A stretch of 64,000 bases of DNA from Mycobacterium scrofulaceum (GTDB taxonomy: Bacteria; Actinomycetota; Actinomycetes; Mycobacteriales; Mycobacteriaceae): NCBI RefSeq assembly GCF_001667885.1, contig NZ_LZJW01000049.1:1-64000 (forward strand). Direction: 5' to 3'. Positions 33,159 through 40,744 of the stretch are shown in pieces (within the stretch, counting starts at the first letter, position 1; each line of letters opens with the position of its first letter). The notes under the pieces are model-generated. The model made no database searches, was not told where the DNA came from, and saw nothing but the letters and a program-made list of their open reading frames with translations. A program made the translations under genes and the position numbers.

Positions 33159-33478
33159 CGACCGACCCCTCGACGGTCGACCCCGCGGACATGCTCTCCT
33201 GACACCTGTCGGAAGCGCGCATTTCCTGCTGCTTGAAGAAATGGCGGCGTGCTCTCGCCCGGTCCGACGAACGCTCACCGGCGAGCGGTTGGCGGCCCGG
33301 CCTCGCGGGCGCAGCAGCAAACTACCAAGGCCGCGGCGACATGGCAACTTCATCGGCTGTGGCGTTGCGCCCGAAGGCGTTGGCGCAGAGAACGATAGCG
33401 TTTTCTCCGGCCGGTTCCGACACGGCCGGGCGGCCCGAAGTTCCAACAACTCGGGCCCTCGCCGTAAAATCTCATCGC
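33159..33478. other. 320-bp intergenic region; no PE33 equivalent
   Basis: In M. tuberculosis a PE gene (PE33, Rv3650) lies between the helicase and Rv3651, but no PE-like frame is present here. A 15-codon frame overlaps the helicase stop (ATGA at 33155) and ends at 33202; it is too short to support. The right end carries the Rv3651-type promoter. I see no RNA gene or clear terminator. Confidence 0.5.
33441..33470 (+). promoter_or_regulatory. putative promoter of the Rv3651-type gene, leaderless
   Basis: TAAAAT (33465-33470) is a good actinobacterial -10 box, with TTCCAA (33441-33446) 18 bp upstream as a weak -35. The ATG at 33479 lies 8 bases after the -10, where transcription would begin. 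No ribosome site precedes it, so translation is probably leaderless. Confidence 0.5.
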
Positions 33479-34516
33479 ATGGGCCACGACTGGTTGCTCG
33501 TGGAGACGCTGGGGGGTGAACCCACCGTGGTGGCGCAGGGGCGCCAACTCAAAAACCTCGTGCCCATCACCACGTTCTTGCGCCGCAGTCCGTATCTGTC
33601 CGCGGTGCGAACGGCGATCGCCGAAACGGTGCAGACCGGCCAGAGCCTGACCAGCATCACCCCCAAGCGCGACCGCGTGATTCGCACCGAACCGGTGGTG
33701 ATGTCCGATGGCTACATCCACGGGGTGCACGTGTGGACCGGCCCCGCCGACGTCGAACCCCCGGAGCGGCCGATCCCGGGCCCGCTGAAGTGGGACCTGA
33801 CCCAGGGCGTCGCCACCGACACCCGGGAGTCGCTGATCAACAGCGGAAAAAACCCGGAGGTCGAGGTCACCTTCGGCCGAGCCTTCGCGGAAGATCTTCC
33901 CTCACGCGAGCTCAATCCCAACGAGACCAAGGTCCTCGCCATGGCCGTCAAGGCCAAGCCCGACCAAACCATCTGCAGCACTTGGGATCTCACCGACTGG
34001 CAGGGCAATCCGATGCGGATCGGCTTTGTCGCGCGCACCGGCTTGGAGGAGGGGCCCGACAGTCGGGACCATCTGGTCGCGCGGGCGATCAACTGGCGCG
34101 CCGAACTCAAGGGCCCGGCCGTGTCGACAGACGATCTGGCGCAACGGATCCTGAGCGGACTCGCCCAGGCCGGCGTGCACCGGGCGCTGATCGACCTCAA
34201 GAACTGGGCCCTGCTGAAGTGGCTGGACGAGCCCTGCACCTTCTACGACTGGCGGGGCAGTGAGACCGGCAGGCCAAAGGTGCATCCCGACGATCAACAC
34301 CTGGTGGAGGCGATGACGGAGGAATTCGCCCAGGGTGCCACGAGCCGGGTGCTGCGCATGCCGGGCAATCATGACGATTGGGTGCCGGTACACGTCACGG
34401 TCAACCGGGTGGAACTCGAACCGGACGCCTACGCCGGCCTGGTGTCGCTGCGGTTGCCCTCCGACGAGGAGCTCGCCGCGGCGGGCCTCTCGGGCGGCCC
34501 CGGGCCGACCGGCTAA
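33479..34516 (+). CDS. Rv3651-type multidomain sensor-like protein
   Basis: 345 residues, the same length as Rv3651. The start is the ATG at 33479 (MGHDWLLVETLGGEPTVVAQ); 82 further in-frame codons upstream are not conserved sequence. No catalytic motif is visible. The M. tuberculosis protein is described structurally as built of PAS/GAF-like sensory folds (from memory), and the mix of short strands and helices here is compatible with that. The ligand is unknown. Its TAA overlaps the TAG of the converging radical SAM gene. Confidence 0.9.
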   Translation: MGHDWLLVETLGGEPTVVAQGRQLKNLVPITTFLRRSPYLSAVRTAIAETVQTGQSLTSITPKRDRVIRTEPVVMSDGYIHGVHVWTGPADVEPPERPIPGPLKWDLTQGVATDTRESLINSGKNPEVEVTFGRAFAEDLPSRELNPNETKVLAMAVKAKPDQTICSTWDLTDWQGNPMRIGFVARTGLEEGPDSRDHLVARAINWRAELKGPAVSTDDLAQRILSGLAQAGVHRALIDLKNWALLKWLDEPCTFYDWRGSETGRPKVHPDDQHLVEAMTEEFAQGATSRVLRMPGNHDDWVPVHVTVNRVELEPDAYAGLVSLRLPSDEELAAAGLSGGPGPTG

Positions 34517-36063
34517 CCCACCACCGGCAGCAGGCGTTCGGCCGCCACCGACAGCCGCTGGCCGGCGAGTTGCGGCCAGGCCTGCACCGCGCAGAAGGGC
34601 GCGCACTGGTCCTGCGACGAACGAGTGCCGACGTGCACGCAGCACTGCACCAGCCGCTCTTCGATCATCGTCGACATGTCCATGAACGGTTTGACGGTGA
34701 TGCGCACGACACGCTCGCCCAGCATCCGCCGCAGCTGCCGCCGGCGGCCGGGCAGCGCGGCGGACGCCACCGTCAGCAACGTCGCCATGCCGAGGTCGCA
34801 GTTCTCGCAGATCATTCGCCACACGTCCGACATCTGCGGGTGCGACAGCGAGGACTGCTCCGACAGCAAGCCCATCAGCGATTCCCGCACGGCCAGGCGC
34901 AACTCGCGGGGAATGTCGGAGTCGGCGATCCGGTTGGCGACCAGCCCCAACTTGTCCTTGAGGTTGTCGTGGCCGATCAGGGCGACCAGCGAACGCCATT
35001 GCCCGTTGTCGTCACGCAGCACGTATCCGACCGAACAGCAGTGCGGGTGCGAGCACGGCAGCGCGGTCAGGTCCCGCCAGGTGATCAGGTCGCCGGTCTG
35101 CGGGCCCAACCGTTTCAGCACACCGGTGTGGGTGAGCCGCCTGCCCGGATCGATGAGATCCGAACGCCCCGAAGCGAATTGCGGCTGGATGCAAACGCCT
35201 CCGACGTACGGCGTGTCCAGCGCGAGCTTGACGACGTCGCCGATCTCGTCGTCGTTGACACCGAGCGCCGCCGTCATCACCAGTGTGGTGAAGATCTCGC
35301 GCCCGGAAAGTCGGAGCAGCGCCGTCTGCTTGATGCGGGACAGGTCGCCGCCGCGGTGATGGCGATGCGCGGCCGGCGATATCCCGTCGTATTGCAGGTA
35401 CACCTCCGCGCGTTCGCGGTGCTCGGTGAGCAGGTCGAGCAGCTCGTCGTCCTGGGCTATCCGTATACCGTTGGTGTTCAACAGGATTCGCGTGATCGGA
35501 CGCGAACTCAGTTCGGCGAGCAGCTCGGGCAGCTGCGGATGCAGGCTGGGTTCGCCGCCGCTGAGCATCACCACGTCGAGGCGCCCGTTCTCGCGCGCCA
35601 GCCGCTGGTCGACGTTGGCCAGCACGTCGCCGACCGCGACGACGTCGCGCAGGTCCGGCGACGAGTCGGCGAAGCACGTCGGGCAGCGCAGGTTGCAGGC
35701 CGCGGCGATGTCCTGCAGCAGGATGCAGGTGTGCTGGGTCTGCATCTGCGGCAGGCCGCGCAGATAGGCCGACGGGATCGGGTCGAAGTTATCCGGGGTG
35801 TCGGGGACGTGGGCCTTGGTGGGCGCGGTCCACTCCTCGAGGTAGGCCAGGATTTCGGGGTCTTCGTCGTACAGCGTCCGTACGAGTCCATGCCGGGGAC
35901 AGCCGCGTTCGAGCCAGACCTGGCCGTCACCGCGCACGGCGAGCCAGCCGCTGAGCCGCGCCACGTCACTCAACGGGCGATCGGGTTGTTCGGCGTGACA
36001 TTGCGGGCAGAAGGCGTTGACGTAGCGGTGGATTCGGTCGCCGCGCAGTTCCATGCCGCTCAT
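34513..36063 (-). CDS. radical SAM enzyme, tetraether-lipid-synthase (Tes/MJ0619)-like
   Basis: 516 residues. The CxxxCxxC motif is CNLRCPTC (Cys123/127/130) and binds the SAM-cleaving [4Fe-4S] cluster; VVMLSGGEPSLHP is the SAM-binding GGE motif. An N-terminal Cys pair (FCPQCH, 19/22) with CPRH (55) resembles a small metal-binding domain. Extra clusters are suggested by PCSHPHC and by the C-terminal FMD...QCCVH...CAPFC (Cys474/475/487/491), the layout I associate with Tes and MJ0619, which join or modify lipid alkyl chains. The ATG at 36063 overlaps the upstream stop (ATGA). It follows a membrane protein and an Lgt paralogue. The lipid substrate is an inference; the family assignment is by motif only. 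Confidence 0.85.
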   Translation of the reverse strand: MSGMELRGDRIHRYVNAFCPQCHAEQPDRPLSDVARLSGWLAVRGDGQVWLERGCPRHGLVRTLYDEDPEILAYLEEWTAPTKAHVPDTPDNFDPIPSAYLRGLPQMQTQHTCILLQDIAAACNLRCPTCFADSSPDLRDVVAVGDVLANVDQRLARENGRLDVVMLSGGEPSLHPQLPELLAELSSRPITRILLNTNGIRIAQDDELLDLLTEHRERAEVYLQYDGISPAAHRHHRGGDLSRIKQTALLRLSGREIFTTLVMTAALGVNDDEIGDVVKLALDTPYVGGVCIQPQFASGRSDLIDPGRRLTHTGVLKRLGPQTGDLITWRDLTALPCSHPHCCSVGYVLRDDNGQWRSLVALIGHDNLKDKLGLVANRIADSDIPRELRLAVRESLMGLLSEQSSLSHPQMSDVWRMICENCDLGMATLLTVASAALPGRRRQLRRMLGERVVRITVKPFMDMSTMIEERLVQCCVHVGTRSSQDQCAPFCAVQAWPQLAGQRLSVAAERLLPVVG

Positions 36064-36503
36064 CGGGTGATGTGGTAGAGCATCGGGTTCAATCCGGTGC
36101 AGATGCCGACGGTGAATATGGAGGTGAGCGCCCAGCCGATCATCAATCCCATGCCGATCCCCCTCGCCCACGCGCTTCCCTTGACGAACAACAGCGCGCC
36201 CCCGCCCCCGAAGGCGATCAGCCCGAGCAGGACGGCCCCCGTCGCGAAGGCGGCCTTCGGCACGATCGTGTTGGCGAGCCCGAACAACACCAGCGGGCCG
36301 ACGACGGCGTTGATCCCGGCGTACAGGGCGATCCCGGCGATGGCCGCGCCGAAGACCTCGCCGCCGCTCGGCTTGCGTTGCGGCGGTGGCGGTTGCCAGG
36401 CCGGGTAGGGCTGGTTCGGGTGATACGGGTACCCGGGAGGGGGCCAGCCGGGAGGGGGCCAGCCCTCCGGCGGAGGCGGGCCGGGCGGTGGGTTCGTCGT
36501 CAT
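36060..36503 (-). CDS. Pro-rich membrane protein in the Lgt-like/radical SAM operon
   Basis: 147 residues. The first ~50 are a Pro/Tyr/Trp-rich cytoplasmic-type tail (PPGWPPPGYPYHPNQPYP). Three to four hydrophobic helices follow, with a short FVKGSAWARGIG loop. No catalytic residues are recognised; it may be a scaffold or partner. The ATG at 36503 overlaps the Lgt-like stop (ATGA), and its own stop overlaps the radical SAM ATG, so the three proteins are made together. Confidence 0.85.
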   Translation of the reverse strand: MTTNPPPGPPPPEGWPPPGWPPPGYPYHPNQPYPAWQPPPPQRKPSGGEVFGAAIAGIALYAGINAVVGPLVLFGLANTIVPKAAFATGAVLLGLIAFGGGGALLFVKGSAWARGIGMGLMIGWALTSIFTVGICTGLNPMLYHITR

Positions 36504-37285
36504 GTGGCAACCGCCTCCCGCCGCAACACGGCGTCGTAATAACCCCGCCGGTATCCCACGCGCAGCCTGACGGCGATGACGAGCAGCGAGGGCAGCAGGA
36601 ACCACTGCGGCCGGGTCAGGCCCAGCCACACCGTCTCGTTCGCCCGGACGAACTCGACGAAGAACCGGAACACCGCGTAACCGGCCACGTAGAGGACGAA
36701 CAGCTCACCCGGGTGGCTCACCCGGTTGCGCAGCCACAGCAGCACGGCGAATGCGGCCAGCTGGAAAGCGATTTCGTAGAGGAACGACGGGTGCATCGCC
36801 GCGCCGGTGAGGCAGCCCGGACACTTCGGCACGCCGGCGGGCGCATGGATGCCCCAGGGCAGGTTCGTCGGGCGTCCGGGCGCTTCGGTGAGGTGGCAGC
36901 CGACGCGTCCGATCGCCATGCCCAGGGCGACCGCGGGGGCGAACAGGTCACCGGTCTTGCCGGTGTATCCGCCGATCCGCTTGGCGATCAGCACGCCCAG
37001 GTACGCGCCGAGCAGCCCGCCCAGGATGCTGCGCGACCCGAATTCCCACGCCTGCAGCAACGTCGGGTTGAGGCGGACGTCGAGGTGCTCGGCCCAGCCG
37101 GACAGGCGCATGCCCACCGCACCGCCGACCAGGGCGCCGGTCACCGCCACCAGCGATTGCTCGTTGACCGCCCCACGCCGGCGGGCTTCGGCGATGAACA
37201 CGACCGCGGCGGCCAGGACGCCCAGCGCCACGAAGACACCATGCACCGGCAGCATCACCGGGCCGATCCGCCAGTGCGGCACCAC
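36500..37285 (-). CDS. Lgt (prolipoprotein diacylglyceryl transferase)-like membrane protein, divergent paralogue
   Basis: 261 residues, seven or so membrane helices, GTG start at 37285. Lgt landmarks are GRVGC (126-130), NLPWG, MHPSFLYE (164-171) and RFFVEFVR (207-214). Lgt transfers diacylglyceryl from phosphatidylglycerol to the lipobox Cys. Here two residues normally conserved in Lgt differ: the FHGG-type His is Leu88 (SILGG), and the Asn of GRxGN is Cys130. An inserted CPGC lies at 155-158. It is thus unlikely to be the housekeeping enzyme and may act on another lipid substrate (inference). It starts 38 bp after the last tad gene and leads the coupled trio. Confidence 0.88.
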   Translation of the reverse strand: MVPHWRIGPVMLPVHGVFVALGVLAAAVVFIAEARRRGAVNEQSLVAVTGALVGGAVGMRLSGWAEHLDVRLNPTLLQAWEFGSRSILGGLLGAYLGVLIAKRIGGYTGKTGDLFAPAVALGMAIGRVGCHLTEAPGRPTNLPWGIHAPAGVPKCPGCLTGAAMHPSFLYEIAFQLAAFAVLLWLRNRVSHPGELFVLYVAGYAVFRFFVEFVRANETVWLGLTRPQWFLLPSLLVIAVRLRVGYRRGYYDAVLRREAVAT

Positions 37286-37323
37286 CCCGACAGACTATTA
37301 CGACCGGCAAGCGCCGACCCGCT

Positions 37324-37671
37324 TCAGCCACTGGCCGGGCCCGCCCGCGCGGCGGCGCGCGCCGCGCCGCCGAAGACCACCACCCGCACCGTGACGACGA
37401 CGTCGAGGCCGTCCACCGCACACCCGGTGTCGTCGGCCCGCATCCGCCGAGCCACCGCCGTCGCGCGGGCGCAGGCCGCTTCGGCGCCGGACGGCAGCCG
37501 GGCCGCGGCGGCCAGCGCGGCTAGGTCGGCCGCGGCCTGCGCGCGGTGCCGCGCCACCACCACCGCACCGAGGTACGCGCCCGCCCCGGTGACGCAGAAC
37601 AACACCGCCACCATCCAGGCCGCGACCAGGGTGACCGAGCCGCGATCATCCCAAAGGCTCCGCCGCCGCAA
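37324..37671 (-). CDS. TadE-like pseudopilin-family protein (Rv3654c type)
   Basis: 115 residues from a TTG at 37671. The N-terminus contains DRGSVTLVAAW followed by one hydrophobic helix (MVAVLFCVTGAGAYLGAVVV), the usual start of the short TadE-like proteins found in actinobacterial tad loci. An internal ATG at 37614 gives a 96-residue version, as often annotated, but it would lose the conserved DRGS stretch. It overlaps the upstream TadE-like gene by 26 bp and is the last tad gene. Confidence 0.8.
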   Translation of the reverse strand: MRRRSLWDDRGSVTLVAAWMVAVLFCVTGAGAYLGAVVVARHRAQAAADLAALAAAARLPSGAEAACARATAVARRMRADDTGCAVDGLDVVVTVRVVVFGGAARAAARAGPASG

Positions 37672-37948
37672 CGGCTTTGGCCGCGATGTCGAGCTCCGGC
37701 AACAACGTCGAGTGCGCGACGACGGAGGCCACCAGGAACTCACCGTCGCGGTGCACCTCGACCCGCGCCCCGCCGGGGGCGAGGCGGCGGGCCGCGGTAA
37801 GGGCCGAGCGTTCGTCGCCGCGCGCGGCGAGCCTCGCGGCCTCGCGGGCGGCGTCCACGCAGCGAACCTGCATCGAGACGGCCGTGACGGCGGCCAGACA
37901 CAGCACCAGCACGACCACCAGGGTGGCGACGCCCAGAGCCGCCTCCAC
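37646..37948 (-). CDS. TadE-like protein (Rv3655c type)
   Basis: About 100 residues. STVEAALGVATLVVVLVLC is a pilin/TadE-like amphipathic start with the conserved Glu near the membrane helix; AREAARLAARGD is typical. I use the GTG at 37948 (MEAALGV...), which matches the usual M. tuberculosis start. The frame is open further upstream and no ribosome site decides, so the true protein may include a few residues before STVE. It follows the Flp-like gene by 23 bp. Confidence 0.78.
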   Translation of the reverse strand: MEAALGVATLVVVLVLCLAAVTAVSMQVRCVDAAREAARLAARGDERSALTAARRLAPGGARVEVHRDGEFLVASVVAHSTLLPELDIAAKAVAAAEPLG

Positions 37949-37971
37949 GGTGCTGGCGCCCGCACTGCCGG

Positions 37972-38175
37972 CTAGACCTTGGTGTTGAGCGCGCGACCGA
38001 TGATGTTGGTCAGCGCCGACACGATGGAATCCCCGGTCACGACCGTGTACAGGATCGCACCGAATGCGGCCGCCGCCACGGTGCCGATGGCGTATTCGAC
38101 CGTGGACATGCCCGACTCGTCGGACACCAGGATTGTCACGCGGGCGATCAATGGTCGAAACATGTTGTGCAGCAA
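37972..38175 (-). CDS. Flp-like type IVb pilin (DUF4244, Rv3656c type)
   Basis: 67 residues. GMSTVEYAIGTVAAAAFGAI has the class IVb prepilin processing site: Gly before the cut, Glu at +5 and Tyr at +6, then a hydrophobic stem. The leader of ~22 residues is longer than in many Flp pilins. It is the likely major subunit of the structure assembled by the TadABC proteins encoded just upstream. Confidence 0.9.
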   Translation of the reverse strand: MLHNMFRPLIARVTILVSDESGMSTVEYAIGTVAAAAFGAILYTVVTGDSIVSALTNIIGRALNTKV

Positions 38176-38190
38176 TGCTTCCCTTTCCTT

Positions 38191-38787
38191 TCACCATAAT
38201 CCCGATTGCAAGACGTCGCCGGCGAGACCGGCCACCACCGGCACGATCCCCAGGCACACGAACGCCGGCAGGAAGCACAACCCGAGCGGTCCGGCGATCA
38301 GCACCCCGGCGCGTTCGGCGGCGGCGGTCGCCGCCTGCGCGGCGTCGTGCCGGGAGTCTTCGGCCAGCTCGGCGACACCCTCGGCCAGCGCCGCACCCGA
38401 GGCCGCCGAACGCCGGGCCAGCCGCAGCAACGCATCCACCTGGGAGTCGGCCTCATCCGCCCGCCGGTGCGGCGTAATGGTCCAGGCGACAACGGGATCG
38501 GCGCCCAGCTCTAGCATGTCGGCGGCGCGCCGCAGCACGCGGGCCAGCTTGGGCGGGGCGGACGCCGCGGCGGCGGACGCGGCGGTGGCCACGGCCATGC
38601 CGGCGCCCAGGCACACGGCCATCACGTCGAGACAGGATGCGACGGCCAACGGGTCGGTGCCGGTCGCCGGCCCGCGCCCCGGGCGCGGCCGATGCTCGCG
38701 GCCGGGTGCCCGCGCCCGCGCCCGCGGCAACGCAGGGCCCGGTCCGATCCACGCGGCCATCGCCAGCAGGACCGCCGCCGTGGTCAT
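38191..38787 (-). CDS. tadC: TadC-like type II/IV secretion inner-membrane protein (Rv3657c type)
   Basis: 198 residues from the ATG at 38787 (MTTAAVLLAMAAWIGPG). It has an N-terminal hydrophobic helix, a T2SSF-type helical domain around residues 45-150 (PLAVASCLDVMAVCLGAGM) and a C-terminal pair of helices (AGVLIAGPLGLCFLPAFVCLG). It should form the membrane platform with TadB. The ATG overlaps the tadB stop (ATGA). Confidence 0.88.
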   Translation of the reverse strand: MTTAAVLLAMAAWIGPGPALPRARARAPGREHRPRPGRGPATGTDPLAVASCLDVMAVCLGAGMAVATAASAAAASAPPKLARVLRRAADMLELGADPVVAWTITPHRRADEADSQVDALLRLARRSAASGAALAEGVAELAEDSRHDAAQAATAAAERAGVLIAGPLGLCFLPAFVCLGIVPVVAGLAGDVLQSGLW

Positions 38788-39587
38788 GTCCCGAGCCGAT
38801 CGGTGATGCGGTCGGCCCACATCAGGCCGCCGCACGCCAGCGTCGAGCCCACGACCAACAGCCAGCCCCCCGCGCGCCCGTCGAGCAGGAAGGCCAGCGG
38901 TCGCGCGCCGATCAGCTGGCCCAGCAGCACGCCGAGCGCCGGCAGGCCGGCCAGGATCGCGGCGGTGGCGCGCGCGCCCGCCATGTTCGACGCGACCCGG
39001 GCCGAAAACCGTTGCCTTTCGGCGATATCGCGCTGCGCGGCGCGCATCAGGGTGGCTATCGCCAGGCCGTGCTCGCTGGCCAGTTGCCAGCACACCGCGA
39101 GGCGATCCCAATGCGCGGGCAGCGCCGACGATTTCGCCGCGGCGCGCAGGCCGGCCGGCACGTCGGCCCCCAATCTTGCCCGGGCCGCGACCGCCCGGAA
39201 GGACTCCGCGACCGCGCCGGCGGTTTCGCCGGCGGCCACGCCGAACGCGCGCACCGGGTGGGCGCCGACGCGCAGTTCGCCGACGAGCACGTCGAGCGCG
39301 CCTTCGAGCGCGCGCCCCTCCCACTGGGCGCCCCGGATGCGGTGGCGGCGGCGATAGCGCAGGATCGCGGTCGCGCCGACGACCGCGACGGCGAGCACCG
39401 TCGTCAGCGGCAGCAGCACCGCTGCCGCACCCAGCACACCCGCGGCGAGGCAGGCCGCCCCGCGCGGCCCGGCGCGCGGGCGCCACCGACGGTTCGACGG
39501 CGGCGGCGCCAGGCGGCGCCGCGGTGACGGCGGAAGGACGGAGAGCGCGAGCGCCAGCAGCAGGGCAGCGGTGACCGAGCCGTTCAT
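38784..39587 (-). CDS. tadB: TadB-like type II/IV secretion inner-membrane protein (Rv3658c type)
   Basis: 267 residues from the ATG at 39587. N-terminal and central membrane helices surround a T2SSF domain (LDVLVGELRVGAHPVRAFG, about residues 95-215), and two helices close the protein. It is the partner of TadC and sits between the ATPase and tadC with 4-bp overlaps on both sides. Expected role: platform through which TadA drives pilin polymerisation. Confidence 0.9.
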   Translation of the reverse strand: MNGSVTAALLLALALSVLPPSPRRRLAPPPSNRRWRPRAGPRGAACLAAGVLGAAAVLLPLTTVLAVAVVGATAILRYRRRHRIRGAQWEGRALEGALDVLVGELRVGAHPVRAFGVAAGETAGAVAESFRAVAARARLGADVPAGLRAAAKSSALPAHWDRLAVCWQLASEHGLAIATLMRAAQRDIAERQRFSARVASNMAGARATAAILAGLPALGVLLGQLIGARPLAFLLDGRAGGWLLVVGSTLACGGLMWADRITDRLGT

Positions 39588-40744
39588 GGCGGCATCCGGC
39601 TCCGCAGCAGGCGGTGCAGGAGGTCGGCGTCGTCGGTCATGCCTTCGTCGGCACGCCACACGGTGACCGCCCGGACCCGCCCCGCGCTCTGGCGCAGCAC
39701 GGCGACCTCGCCGAGCCTGCGCCGCCCGTCGCGGTCACGCGCGACGTGCAACAGCACCTGCACGGCCGCGGCGAGCTGACTGTGCAGCGCCGCGCGATCG
39801 AGACCGCCGAGCGCGCCCAGCGCCTCCAGCCGGGCGGGGACCTCGGCCGGGTTGTTCGCGTGCACGGTGCCCGCTCCCCCGTCGTGGCCCGTGTTCAACG
39901 CCGCGAGCAGATCCACCACCTCGGCGCCCCGCACCTCGCCGACCACGATGCGATCCGGCCGCATCCGCAGCGCCTGGCGAACGAGCTGGCGTACCGGAAC
40001 TTCGCCGATGCCTTCGACATTCGCGCACCGGGCCACGAGCTTCACCAGGTGCGGGTGCCGGGGCGCCAGCTCGGCGGCATCCTCCACGCAGACGATCCGC
40101 TCGGTGGGCGCGACCGCGCCGAGCATCGCCGCCAACAGCGTCGTCTTACCCGCTCCGGTGCCGCCGCACACCAGGAAGGCCAACCGGGCGGCGACGATGT
40201 CGGCGATCATTGCGGCGGCCTCGGGCGTCAACGCACCCGCCGCGATCAGGGCCGCCAGGTCCTGACTGGCCGGCCGTAGCACCCGCAACGACAGACACGT
40301 GCCCCCGGCCGCCACCGGTGGCAGCACGGCGTGCAATCGCACGGCGAACCCGGCGCCGATCCCGGTCAGCTGACCATCCACCCACGGCTGCGCGTCGTCG
40401 AGCCGGCGACCGGCCGCCAGCGCGAGCCGCTGCGCCAGGCGCCGCACCGCCGCCTCGTCGGCGAACCGAACCTGGGTGCGCCGCAGGCCATTTCCGTCGT
40501 CGACCCACACCGCGTCGGGCGCGGTGACCAACACGTCGGTGGTGCCGTCCGCGCTCAACAACGGCTCGAGGATGCCGGCGCCGGTCAGCTCGGTCTGCAG
40601 CACCCGCAGGTTGGCCAGCACCTCGGTGTCACCGAGCATGCCGCGGGACTCGGCCCGGATCGCGGCCGCCACGACGGTGGGCCCCAGCGGCGCGGATTCG
40701 GCGGCCAGCCGCTCGCGCACCCGGTCGATCAGCGAATCACTCAC
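39584..40744 (-). CDS. tadA: TadA/CpaF-type secretion ATPase (Rv3659c type)
   Basis: 386-residue cytoplasmic hexameric ATPase. Walker A is GGTGAGKTTLL, Walker B-like IVVGEVRGAEVVDLL, and the conserved ALNTGHDGGAGTVHANNP carries the His box. The GTG at 40744 overlaps the ssd stop (GTGA). It powers assembly of the Flp-type pilus or secretion through TadB/TadC. Confidence 0.94.
   Translation of the reverse strand: MSDSLIDRVRERLAAESAPLGPTVVAAAIRAESRGMLGDTEVLANLRVLQTELTGAGILEPLLSADGTTDVLVTAPDAVWVDDGNGLRRTQVRFADEAAVRRLAQRLALAAGRRLDDAQPWVDGQLTGIGAGFAVRLHAVLPPVAAGGTCLSLRVLRPASQDLAALIAAGALTPEAAAMIADIVAARLAFLVCGGTGAGKTTLLAAMLGAVAPTERIVCVEDAAELAPRHPHLVKLVARCANVEGIGEVPVRQLVRQALRMRPDRIVVGEVRGAEVVDLLAALNTGHDGGAGTVHANNPAEVPARLEALGALGGLDRAALHSQLAAAVQVLLHVARDRDGRRRLGEVAVLRQSAGRVRAVTVWRADEGMTDDADLLHRLLRSRMPP

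Noticed and set aside
33155..33202. 15-codon frame overlapping the helicase stop by ATGA
   Set aside because: It is too short to judge, has no conserved features and probably arises by chance at the gene end.
34513..36510. 665-codon open frame containing the radical SAM gene
   Set aside because: The first ~149 codons cover the upstream membrane-protein gene in another frame; the real start is the ATG at 36063 with the ATGA overlap.
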